A program made the translations under genes and the position numbers. A model generated the notes under the pieces. The model was not told the DNA's origin. It saw only the letters and a list, made by a program, of their open reading frames with translations, and did no database searches. From Chrysaora quinquecirrha (lineage: Eukaryota > Cnidaria > Scyphozoa > Semaeostomeae > Pelagiidae), in assembly GCA_014526335.1 (NCBI GenBank), contig JACTAT010000014.1, positions 3,216,840-3,280,839 on the forward strand: a stretch of DNA of 64,000 nt, written 5' to 3'. Shown one piece after another: positions 33,135-45,000 of the stretch (the stretch's first letter is position 1; each line of letters begins with the position of its first letter).

Positions 33135-36100
33135 ACAGAAGATGATGATGATGACGATTATGATGATATTTACATGCAACAACAAGCATGTAAACAACTT
33201 TAACGGAAACTACTGCAAAACAAAGACATTTACTTTTTACAGAAGATGATGATGAAAAAAGATGATGATGATGATATTTACATGCAACAACAAGCATGTA
33301 AACAACTTGAACGGAAACTACTGCAAAACAAAGACATTTACTTTTTACAGAAGATGATGATGAAAAAAGATGATGATGATGATATTTACATGCAACAACA
33401 AGCATGTAAACAACTTTAACGGAATCTACTGCAAAACAAAGACATTTACGATTTGACAGAAGATGATGATGAAGAAGAAAGATGAAGATGACAATGATAT
33501 TTACATGCAACAACAAGCATGTAAACAACTTTAACGGAAACTACTGCAAAACAAAGACATTTACTTTTTACAGAAGATGATGATGAAAAAAGATGATGAT
33601 GATGATATTTACATGCAACAACAAGCATGTAAACAACTTTAACGGAAACTACTGCAAAACAAAGACATTTACTTTTTACAGAAGATGATGATGAAAAAAG
33701 ATGATGATGATGATATTTACTTGCAACAACAAGTATGTAAACAATTTAACGGAATCTACTGCAAAACAAAGACAATAACTATCTTACAGACGATGATGAT
33801 GATGAAAAAAGATGATGATGATGAAAAAAGATGATGATGATGAAACTTACATGCAACAACAAGCATGCAAGCAACTTTAACGGAAACTACTGCAAAACAA
33901 AGACATTTACTACTTTACAGAAGATGATGATGATGAAAAAGATGATAATGATATTTACATGCAACAACAAGCATGTAAACAATTTCGACGGAATCTACGG
34001 CAAAACAAGGACAATAACTATCTTACATACGATGATGATGAAGAAGAAAGATGATGATGATGCAATTAACATGCAATAACAAGCATGTAAGCAATTTTGA
34101 CAGAAACTACTGCAAAACAAAGACATATACTACTTTACAGAAGATGCTGATGATGAAAAAAGATGATGGGGATGATATTTATATGCAACAACAAGCATGT
34201 AAACAACTTAAACGGAATCTACTGCAAAACAAAGACAATATCTATTTTGCAGAAGATGATGATGAAGAAAAGAGATAATAATGATAAAACTTACATGCCA
34301 TAACAAGCATGAAAACAACTAGAAAGGAAGCTACTACAAAACAAAGACTTTACTACTATACAGAAGATGATGAAGTAAAAAGATGAAGATGACGATGATA
34401 TTTACATGCAACAACAAGCATGTAAACAATTTCGACGGAATCTACTGCAAAACAAAGACATTTACTACTTACCGAAGATGATGATGAAGAAAAAGATGAT
34501 GATAAAACTCACATGCAACAACAAGCATACAAGCAACAACAAGCATACAAGCAACTTTAACGGAATTTACTGCAAACAAAGACATTTACGATTTGACAAA
34601 TGACGATGAAGAAGAAAAATGAAGATGACAATGATATTTACATGCAACAACAAGCATGTAAACAATTTCGACGGAATCTACTGCAAAACAAGGACATTTA
34701 CGATTTTACAGAAGGTGATGCTGATGAAAAAAGATGATGATGACAATGATATTTACATGCAACAACAAGCATGTAAGCAACTTAAACGGAATCTACTGCA
34801 AAACAAAGACAATAACTATCTTACAGACGATGATGACGAAGAAGAAATATGATGATGATGATGAAGAAGAAAGATGACGATGATGCAATTTGCATGCAAC
34901 AACAAGCATGTAAACAACTTTTACGGAAACTACTGCAAAACAAAGACATTTACTACTTTACAGAAAATGATGATAAAAAAGATTGTGATGATAATATTTA
35001 CTTGCAACAACAAGCATGTAAACAACTTTTACGGGATCCACAATAAAACAAAAACATTAACAGAATATGACGAGGAAGAAGAAGAAGAAAGTGATAAGAC
35101 AACCACCGATTACGTAATGTCAACAAAAACAACAACAAGACAAGAATACTCCGCTATTCTACCGAGGATTATTATGGTGATGAAAACTGATTACCATTAT
35201 ATTTACTTGCTATACGTACATAAAAGCAACTGTAACGGGATCGACTAGAAGAAACTTGTGCTCCATTTTGACAGATTGTCTACAAACATACATTGATAAA
35301 GCCATGAAAGACAATGGCTTTATATTGAAATGAGATTTCAGTGACAATCGTTAAAGACAAGAACAGAATTTTTGAACATTACTGCAAATGATATTAAATG
35401 ATACAACTGAAGAACACTGAAGAAGAAGAAAAAAACAAGAAGAAGCTGTGAAGAAACCGCGAACTCTGTCAGTTCGTTGAATTTTTACACAATTTTATTG
35501 CAATTGAGCAGAACTTCAACTTAACTACTTATATTGACTGAAGAAGGAGAAGAAGAAGCATTGAAAAAGGAAGAAGAAATTTGATTCTTAAGAGCATTAC
35601 TGACGAAAAGAAGAAAAAGAAGATGTAGACTGAAGAAGAAAAAAATGTCTACCGAAAACAAATGTAACTGAACAAAATGTTATTTTCATATACTAAAACA
35701 TTGACGGAAATCCTCAGAATGTACAAAGAAAAGAATCAACTAAAAACAAAGACGTTGACTTCTTTACTGAAGATGAGGATGATGAAAGAAGATGATGATG
35801 ATGAAACTTGCATGAAACAACAAGCATGTAAGCAACTTGAACGGAATCTACTGCGAAACATAGACATTTATTACTTTATGGAAGATGATGATGATGAAAA
35901 AGGGTGATGACGATGATATTTATGTGCAATGACAAGCATGTAAACAACTGGAACGTAATCTACTGCAAAAAACATAGACAATTTCTTCTTTACAGACGAC
36001 GATGAAGAAGAAAGATGGTGATGATGATGAAAAAAGATGATGATGATGCAATTTACATGCAACAACAAACATGTAAACAACGTTGACGGAATCTACTGCA

Positions 36101-36460
36101 AAACATAGACAATTTCTTCTTTACAGACGATGATGAAGAAGAAAGATGGTGATGATTATGTAAAAAAGATGATGATGATGCAATTTACATGCAACAACAA
36201 GCATGTAAACAATTTCGACGGAATCTACTGCAAAACAAAGACAATAACTATTTTGCAGAAGAAGATGATGATGAAAATAGATGATGATGATAATATTTAC
36301 AGTACATGCAAAAAGAAGCACGCAAAAATACTACTGAAAAGCACAGACATGTACTACTTTTCAAGTAATACAGATAAATGAATGAAGAAGAAAAGGATGA
36401 CGATGGTGAGATAACAACTTTGACGTAAAATTTCTGCAAAAGAAAGACAATTAAAGCAGA
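33135..36460. repeat. GAT-rich satellite with a conserved hairpin, ~108-115 bp unit
   Basis: About twenty units, each with GATGATGATGATATTTACATGC, ACATGCAACAACAAGCATGT (a self-complementary stem with an AACAACAA loop), then GTAAACAACTTTAACGGAAA and CTGCAAAACAAAGACATTTAC. Spacings read directly in the first part are 108, 108, 115, 108 and 108. Units break up around 35.0-35.8 kb and resume. Confidence 0.9.
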
Positions 36461-36589
36461 TGATGATGAAGAAGAACAAAATGATATTTAGGACAAAAAA
36501 CAATTACTCAACTACTACAAAATTAGCGACAAAACAAGAATACTCTTACTCCACTATTCTACCGAGGATTATCATGGTGATGAAGACTC

Positions 36590-37560
36590 ATGACCATGAT
36601 ATTTACTTGCTATATCTAGCATAAAAGCAACTGTAACCGGATCGACTGGAAGACATTGCTACAGCTCCAGGACACTTACGAAACTGAGTGCCTCGTTGAA
36701 GAAGAAGAAGAAATTTTCCTGAGGAAAAAGAAGAAGACGAAGAGGCATTTGCCTGCTTGACACCATTAATGACAACAGGGACATTTAAAACAAGAAGACT
36801 GGATACTTGATAGAAGACAAAGAAGAACAAATAAACTGAAGAAGAAGAAGAAAAAGCAAGATAGTATTGATTGCAATTGCGCATTTGAATTGCCTATCTT
36901 GACACTATTCCTAGCTACAAGAACATTTATAACAAGAACACTGGATACTTGATTGAAGACAAAGAAGAAGAAATATACTGAAGAAGAAGAAATAAACTGA
37001 AGAAGAAGAAGAAGAAGCAAGATAGTATTGATTGCAATTGCGCATTTGAATTGACTACTTGACACCATTACTGACAACAGGGACATTTGTAACAAGAACA
37101 CTGGATACCAAATTGAAGAGGAAGAAGAAGAAATATACTGAAGAAGAAGAAGAAGCAGGCGACAAAATATTGTTTGCTATTGCATATTTTAATTGACTAC
37201 TTGATACCATTACATACAACAGGGACATTTATAACAAGAAGACTGGATACTTGATTGAAGAGAAAGAAACAGAAATATACTGAAGAAGAAGAAGAAATAT
37301 ACTGAAGAAGAAACAGAAATATACTGAAGAAGAAGAAGAAATATACTGAAGAAGAAGAAGAAATATACTGAAGAAGAAGAAGAAAAAGCAAGGCAATATT
37401 GATTGCTATTACACATTTCAATTTACTGCTTGACACCATTACTGACAACAGGGACATTTAAAACAAGAACACTGGATGCTCAATTGAAGACAAAGAGGAG
37501 GAAACGTACTGAAGAAGAGAAAGAAAAAAGGTAGCAAAAGAATACTGATTCTTATTGCTC
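36590..37560. repeat. GAA-rich satellite, third block
   Basis: Units share CAACAGGGACATTTATAAC, AAGAACACTGGATACTTGAT, TGAAGAAGAAGAAGAAATATAC and GATTGCAATTGCGCATTTGA, at irregular spacing (about 130-230 bp). Short inner repeats of ATATACTGAAGAAGAAGAAG are present around 37270-37385. Confidence 0.85.
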
Positions 37561-38100
37561 TTTTGATTTGACTGATTAACACAAACACTGACTAACATGC
37601 ACGTCTTGAAGAGGAACAGCTGGTTCTTTTCTAAGGAAGAAGAAGTTTACTGAAGAAGAAGAAGAAATCAATGCAAAAGAATATTGGTTCTTGACAAACG
37701 CTCTAATAGGCCTATAAACAGTGCAAAGTGCTACAGATCTATAAGACTTTCGACGAAACTGGGCTCTCTCTTTGAAGAAGAAGATGATAATTGAAGAAGA
37801 AATGTGAGATTTGGTATTTTTACTGCGTGCTTAAGCTGACTTATAGACATTAGTGCAGACCTACATAACGTTTTACGAAACTGAGAAGATGATGAGGAAA
37901 AAGAGAAGAAGAAGAAGAAGTAGACTGAAGAAGAAGAAGAGGAAAATGACTACAGATATCGAACGTGCGTGTACTACAACATTGACAGAACTCGTCAGAA
38001 TATGCAATGAAGAATAGTTGTCTTAGCTAGGCTTGAATAGAAATTTACTGACAACAAGCAACGTTAACTAATAAAGAAGAAGAACATTCATAGACAGATA
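37561..38100. repeat. Decaying GAA-rich tail of the satellite domain
   Basis: GAAGAAGAAG tracts separated by unrelated sequence, keeping the A/G-rich plus-strand bias until about 38.1 kb, where composition returns to normal. Confidence 0.7.
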
Positions 38101-38311
38101 ACTGTTACTGTTCACAAAACTACTGATACCGGTTCTTAAGTTTATAAACTGTGCATAAATATGCAGATGATATTACTGTTACAAAAACAATAACTTAATG
38201 CATAAAACAACAAACTCATTCACAAACTAATTCTTCGTACATAGCGACGTATGGTCGATGGCCTACATTCATACAGTGCCTTCCCGCATATAAGAAACCA
38301 TATTTTTACTT

Positions 38312-38450
38312 AGGGTATTGTTTGTATACAATAGGCTATTGTTTATCTCCTTGTCTTTTTGAAAGAGCGGGCCTAAATGTACTTATATATCCGTTATGGT
38401 ATTGTTTATATACAATAGGCTATTGTTTATCTCATTGTCTTTTAGAATGC
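38312..38450. repeat. Direct duplication (GGTATTGTTTATATACAATA)
   Basis: GGTATTGTTTGTATACAATA, GGCTATTGTTTATCTC and TTGTCTTTT occur twice about 85 bp apart, each with an internal palindrome TTGTNTATACAA. Confidence 0.8.
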
Positions 38451-40092
38451 TTTAACTTCGCTTATCGTCGTCTCTTTGTACAGTATCACAATTGTCTTGC
38501 TTCACATTCCAGTGGATGGTCTGTATCCATTCCCTAGACTGAGCGTCCCTTTTTATTGGGAGAAGTATGTTTATCAGCACCTCCTCAAATTACCCACACC
38601 CCCCTAAATCAAAGAAGGGGACCTACCTGGTGCAACTTTTAAGAAAGAGCCTAATGCTGGCTGACGGTGGAAAAATTCTGGGTTCTTTTTCGTGGGGATT
38701 TATTATACTTTATCGCTTCTTAACCTGAACCACTGAATAAAATCATTTTGTAAATTTTTTGAGTTCTTGCAGAGTGAAGCCAAATGTTTACCCTCGACAT
38801 TTTCTGCAGTATTGATACTGTATATTGGACAATGGCCACATGCAAGAGAACCATAAAATTTCATGAAAAGTTTTCAAATTTATTTTAACAATCATTACTG
38901 TAACAACTAAACTACTGTATGCTGTTTCGAAGCAAAGGGCGGTTATATGCTGATTTTTACTCTGTTGAAATACTTTTTCAGCGGAACACAGGTTACGCTA
39001 CTTACAAACTGCCTCACTTTAACACAGAAAAGTACACTAAAACCTAGACTAATTACTAAGAATCACATAGACATCCAACTAGACTCGCTATAAAAGTCCC
39101 ACTACTTCGCTCGATGTTGTTGTTGTTGCTTTAACAGTCGCTCAGTGTGGAGTGGCAAATCAAAAGTGGGGGAGCGTAAATTAGAGACTCGTGTAGCGAC
39201 TCTACACCTAAATTGTAATTGAGCGGTCTCTGTTTGGTGTTAGTCTCAGTTTGATGAGTGATAACTGGGACTCATGTAATAAGTCCAAGTAAAACCATGT
39301 TCAGTCAGATTTCAAATTGTTTCTGCAGTGATTTATCGGTAGCCTCTGGCACCAATGCATTATGGGTAAAATCCTGTACTGATGCGTTATGGGATATCTA
39401 AAGCACCCATTAGAAGAATTATAACAGTTTCAAATATAAGGCTGGAAAATATTTACCCCTGTACATCATTTGGGTGTTTGTTACGTCAATGCTGCCCTTC
39501 TCTTCTGAATAAAAATAAGAATTGTATTTGTCCTTTGTAAATTTTGATCTAGGCTGCTTATTCGTCGTACCATTGCATGACCCGGCTTGTAGTTGAATCG
39601 CTATGATAAAGTTAGTGGAAAATATACTTGATTTCGTCTCATTTTGTCGCTTGTCTACAGGAAATATTAGCAATGCTTCGCATCTTTTGCCATTCTAAGC
39701 CAATGTAGAGGTGTGGTTATCAAAATTTTCCCGGGGAGCATGCCCCAGGACTCCCTAAAATAGTGTATTGCAGGTACCTCTTGTAATTAGGCACACCATT
39801 GCATCATTGGCTAACAAATACGAGTAGACAGGTATTCCTTGAGAGTACACAAAACGTGCATCACAGGTGCTGCCAGTGGTAAGGATGTATGTCAAGCGGT
39901 TAGTGCAAGTTTCATGCAGCCGCATATTCATGGGTCCCGGGCCCCATGGAATTTCGCCCCATCCATCTTAAATCCTTAAAAGATGCCCTGTTGTGCTAGC
40001 TACATTCCACCTTCTTTGCATGCGTAGATGACTTAGCAAGCGAATTTGCAAATTTTGATATGGTCGAAACACAATAATGTTGAACGGGAAAA
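38451..40092. other. Intergenic stretch, mostly unassigned
   Basis: Only the inverted TAGACT MITE near 39080-39204 and a CCCGGGGAGCATGCCCC remnant near 39731 stand out; there is no supported gene. Confidence 0.5.
39080..39204. mobile_element. Short TAGACTC MITE, reversed copy
   Basis: TAGACTCGCTATAAAAGTCC, then CCCACTACTTCGCTCGATGT and GAGCGTAAATTAGAGACTCG, is the reverse complement of 17095-17220. Its flanks show no clear target duplication. Confidence 0.65.
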
Positions 40093-40220
40093 GAGCCTTT
40101 GGCTGTATGACTTGTAGAGTTACTCGGCAATTTCATTGAGCTCTATAGCTCAGTGGAATTGTCGTTGGCTCTCTGGTCATACAGGCCGGGAGTCTCCAAG
40201 TTCGAATCCCATCTGTTGTT
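40093..40220 (+). mobile_element. tRNA-derived SINE head with box A and box B
   Basis: Box A TAGCTCAGTGG (40146-40156) and box B AGTTCGAATCC (40199-40209) are near consensus. The rest does not fold as an intact tRNA, and the sequence recurs diverged at 22375-22540, so it is a SINE rather than a tRNA gene. Confidence 0.7.
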
Positions 40221-40827
40221 GTGTTATCCTAATTGTTGGAAGCTTTAGAAATTGTCAAAAAACTTAGAAAGTAGTCAAAGACAAGTTATTCATGTTGTTA
40301 ACTTAAAACATTTGAATGACAACTTTCGTCGAAACATTTCCTTCCTTGTGTGGGCGGACCTTTTTAGTGTAACTTAAAGAAAGCAGTTCACTGCATTCCG
40401 AAACCACTAGAAACTTTTTCACTCTTTCTTCAAATCCAAAATTAAATTTTTTCAATATTGATGAAGCTGCATTAAGAAGATGAAAATAATTAATATTTTA
40501 TATTTTGTTTGGGGCCCATCCATCTTCCTATATGGAAAAATTATTCCAAATATCAAAAATCAATAAGCAAGTTTTGTTAGCCTGTTCGCACCTGCTATTC
40601 CTGTGTTCTTTCCATTCAATCTGTATTAATTCTTAAAGCCTTTCGCTTAAAACTTATAGCAACTAGCAACTTGTAACCACCGCAGTTTGCAGTCTTCTAC
40701 AGAACGCGAGAAAACCGCTAATTAGCTCTAGGGAGATAAAATAGCGGTTTTCGCAACGCGTGACTTTAGAAAATCGTCAAGAAACTATTTAATTCTCTAA
40801 TCTAACTTTGTAATTTGGTTTCATGCA

Positions 40828-41034
40828 ATGACATCATATCACTTGAGTTCTATAAGAATATTAGAAGAGTCCTTCCGTCAAGAAATGATTGAAAAGGAAA
40901 GAAAGAAAGAAATGAAAGCCAATGATCGTAAAAAGAAAGTTGAAGTTGGTAAGAAACTCGAGACATCTTTGCAAGACGCGCATTTGAGATTTAAAAGAAA
41001 CGAGTTTCATCAAGCTTTGGTTTTGTATGACAAA
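40828..41034 (+). CDS. Probable alternative first coding exon of ODAD4 (TPR-like, phase-0 donor)
   Basis: This open segment of 69 codons starts at an ATG at 40828 (an in-frame stop lies at 40798-40800) and ends at a strong donor, GACAAA|GTAAGT. It encodes a charged helix (EKERKKEMKANDRKKKVE) followed by half a TPR, LRFKRNEFHQALVLYDK. The donor is phase 0, exactly like the standard ODAD4 first exon, so splicing to 42404 would give LVLYDK-ALEIQPSDK and complete a canonical TPR. It could instead be the first exon of a separate, unrecognised TPR gene or a decayed duplicate. Direct evidence is the open frame, donor and TPR pattern; its use is inferred. Confidence 0.55.
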
Positions 41035-41076
41035 GTAAGTTTATTGCTTTTGTTATTTTCATTTGTGTTGCTGCTA

Positions 41077-41572
41077 GGCCCAAACGATCCGGTGCCAAAC
41101 GATCAAACATTGTTTGCCTAACATTTGATGTTTCACGATCAAGCAAAATGTTTTACCGTTTGACCACGTTGCAAAACATTGCTAGTCCAACATTTTTTGC
41201 TTACATCAAAGGAAAAATGATCTTTAATTTTATCAAAAACATTTAGCAGCGCAACGTGCATCTATATTTTTAGATCCGACCTGAGGCTCTTGCCAAGCGA
41301 TCAAACATTGTTTGTTAAACATTTAAAATATGTTTGACCAATTGGCCGTGTCGAAAAACATCGCTTGTCAAACATGTTTGCTTGCATCAAGCAAAAATGT
41401 TTTGGAATTGTTTAAAAAAGATAATGCAACAAATTTAGCTTTTTAGCTTTTTTGCCTTATTTTAGCTTTTTAACTTTGCTTTTTTTAAGAATTGTGTTGC
41501 GACTTGGCCGACCATCAAACATTGTTTGAAGAGCAAATATCAAATGTTTGACCAACAATGTTTGGCCAGGGC
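41077..41572. mobile_element. Palindromic CAAACATTGTT-family element between the two ODAD4 first exons
   Basis: GCCAAACGATCAAACATTGT at the left and CAAATGTTTGACCAACAATG at the right are inverted ends, with several internal AAACATTG/CAATGTTT words. Confidence 0.7.
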
Positions 41573-42084
41573 TTTACTTATTTGTGCATTTATTGATTGA
41601 AAAGTATTTGCCTATTTTTCATCGCTATGTTTCTGGCTTCTATGGGGCTTCTATTAATGTATTAACGCTGAACTTGCATCTTAAATGACATTGCATAGCA
41701 AGTGCAAGAACTTGTTAATACCGTGCGTGTGTATTTCTAATATAGTTTCGAGTTGGGCGAAACTTTCGTCATGCATGACCACAATCGCTTCTTGCAAATC
41801 TAGCTTGCAGAATTTAGCGAAATTTGGATTAATTGCAAACACCACCACAAAACCTGGATTATTCTTGGTTTTGCGGTATTCATGCGTTTTGCAGCAAAAC
41901 CACTGCTGCAGTTGTGAAATCCCAAAATTACGTCACTGGCTACCAGTCCCCAGCTTTATTTCTCACAGCAACGACAACAACATTTTATTAGCTGTTGTCA
42001 TGGAAATATAGCTGAAAAGCTCAGTCGCTTCCTCTCCGAGTTGAATTCTGCTGCAGTGATCACTCAAAAATCGAATAAAACAAT

Positions 42085-45000
42085 ATGAAAGACTCTTACG
42101 AAGACGAAGAAGAAGAAATTGAAGGGCCAAAGAGCTCTTTTAGTACATATTTAGCAGAAGGTGATGCTCTCTACAAACAGGGTGAACATAAGAAGGCGTT
42201 GGACAGTTACACCTTGGTAGGCCTAAGTTTGAATTTGTTTGCTGGCTCTGTGCTGTGTAGTTGCGAGTGCTTCATCGAGGCTGCCACTTGTCTGTCCTCT
42301 TGCTTCAATCGCCATCGTCATTTTGATGAATAAAATGAAGCTATGTGTATTGTTTTTTGAGATATTTGTATGCCTAATCATTTTGAATATTTTCCTTTTT
42401 CAGGCACTTGAAATTCAGCCAAGTGACAAGACATGCTTAGTTGCAAGATCAAAATGTTACTTGAAGTTAGGAGATCCTCATTCCGCCCTCAAGGATGCAG
42501 AAGCAGCTTTGCAAGAAGACAAAGAGTATAACAGGGTATGATACTAATTCACAGAAATTTGGTATCATGTTGACGTCTGCCAGACATGTGTTATAACAAT
42601 TATTACCACGGTTGCAGTATGCATCTCAGTATTCATTATAAGAGCAAAGTAATAAACCCAGTCTGGATTTCATGGCAGCAGCATATCTGAGGTGAAACTG
42701 GAGCTACAAAATTGAAAATTGGCATTCATGATGGAGTGGTACATGACCCAGACTTGAGTCTGTGCATACAGTGCACTGAATGCTATTGTTCTAAACACAA
42801 AAGGACCTTTATTTTCTATTGTTTCCACCAGAATTTAGCACCAGAGTTCTTTGGTGTGTGCAGCAAAGTGTTCACACTGGTTCATGACCTTATTTTTCTG
42901 ATATTTTTGAGGTTAACTTTGCTGAAAATAGCACACTTCACCCCCAAAATTTTATCGTAGTGTACCTGAGATCTCAGTGACATCTCTTCCATAAACTTCA
43001 CTACCTTACCTTTACTAAACCTTTCTCAATGAGCTATCGGTATTAAGAATCTTATGTTGTGAAGAATTCTGAAAGATTTAGCATCTGCATTTATTTATTG
43101 TAGTATCACCAATTTTTTTTTTAGTTTAAAACCTGTGCATCTCTAGCTAAACACTAAATGACTGTTAATTTGATCTTTAGGGCTTGTACCAAAAAGCTGA
43201 AGCTCTATATTCAATGGGAGATTTTGAATATGCATTGATGTATTATCACAGAGGTCATAAACTAAGACCTGAATTGGATGAGTTTAGACTTGGAATTCAG
43301 AAAGCACAAGAGGCAATTGATAATTCCATAGGAAGTAGGTATTTTTCGGCATTATAGCTTTATGACTATGTAGACTGTGTGTTTTTACCTACTTCATTGC
43401 CACTAGTTGGCCAGAGGGCGCTAGAATGTCTGAATTTAATAGGATTATGGGTGGAATAATTGGTGTCAGATTTTTAATAACAGGAAACAGGGGTGTAGAG
43501 CTGGGGGGAGCTGAGCCCCCCTAGTTATTGAGAAAAAGGTCATTTTTTATATTTTGGAATTGTCGTTCAACGAAATTCACAGCAGAGCCCCCATAGCTAT
43601 TTTCTAGCTCTACACCACTGATAGGAAATCAGAAAGATTGGCACTTTACCTCATCAGTGGTGTTGAGGTGGGTTTATGCACTAAACTTGAATAATAACAG
43701 TAATTATGTTGTTAACTAGCAATGTACAGATATTGTTAACTTGAAGTTGTTTCCATTCTAGATGCAGCCAGAGTGAAGCTAGAAAACAAAGGAGATTTAT
43801 CATTTTTTGCAAAACAAGATGAGTTGGTGAGTAAAATTTTCTAAATAAAAATTCACATTATTATCTTATAGAATGAATTGGTGATAGATAAAATCGGCTA
43901 ATGTTGTTTATACCAATTTCAGGTCACATGGTCATACCCTTGAGAGGCACCATTACTTTGTTGTCAAATTCACAGCCCAAACTAGGCTTTTCATGACACA
44001 AAATTTAGAACTCAATTAAAAGGAAAAGCTCCTCAAAAGTATGGCCATGTGATCTCAAATGGGTATAAACAATGTTAGCTGATTTGGTCTATTGGCAAGT
44101 TTGATCCTGGTGGGAATCAAATCACTGTCATACAATAGATTGATAGGTTTTATTCTTAGCTTTCTTAGCTAATTAAGCCTAATATGGATACATCATCTAG
44201 GGTTGGGTCCACTAGTTTAACACCCCCTTCTGATGGATGGCAGAGCAAGTTGCTTATTCATCAATCCAGTTAGTCACCCATCTGGATGTTAACTTCCTAG
44301 CACCAGTTTAACTTTAGACACTGGCTAAGCCACTTGGCTACTCACAACTCATTCCACATGTGACTCTGCATGTAACCAACTATTGCTATGCCATTTTCAT
44401 CATAATTGCAGCTAGCTTTTTTATTCACAAATCAAAATTTTTAAACTACGCCATATCGAAACAATTGAATCCCTTTCACTTGATTATTGCTGATTATTAA
44501 GAATGCATTCATCTAATTTCAGGGCAAGAAAACAAGAGGATACAGCAAACCAAATTCTCTAAATAAACCAAAAATGGTTGGCAACAGAAACAAAGAAACA
44601 AAAGCACCTGCACCATCAAACAAAACTGTGAAACAGGTGACAATCTTATTTGCACCTTAGGTTGATTTCCTCTTTACTGTAAAGACAGAAAGACGGTCAA
44701 GGGTAAAAGCATGCCACAAAGATATTTTGAACTTTCAAAACAGCATCCTTATGAATTTATTTTTCCTTTTGGAATTTTGATCATTAGATAACTTTTCGTT
44801 TGCTGGAAATTTTTCATACTCCTTAGAATTAAGGGTATTAAGTGTTTTCTGTGAAACATTAAAAAGTGGAAAAGTTTTTGCTTTGCAAGGCTACTACAAG
44901 CATGCCCTTAGTTACCACCAATCTTGGTTCATTTATGCCACAAACTCTTATACCTATGCAGTGGTATCTCTAGCTGCCTGTAAATCGAGGAGCTGCACAG

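Noticed and set aside
31874..37457. Leu-, Ser-, Phe- and Val-rich minus-strand ORFs and Lys/Asp/Gln-rich plus-strand ORFs
   Set aside because: They follow the triplet satellites and end wherever the repeat phase slips; frames are not kept across units of 108, 112 and 115 bp.
40140..40215. Functional tRNA gene
   Set aside because: Box A and B are good but I cannot build an acceptor stem or anticodon arm, and a diverged copy exists in a La intron, so a SINE is the better explanation.
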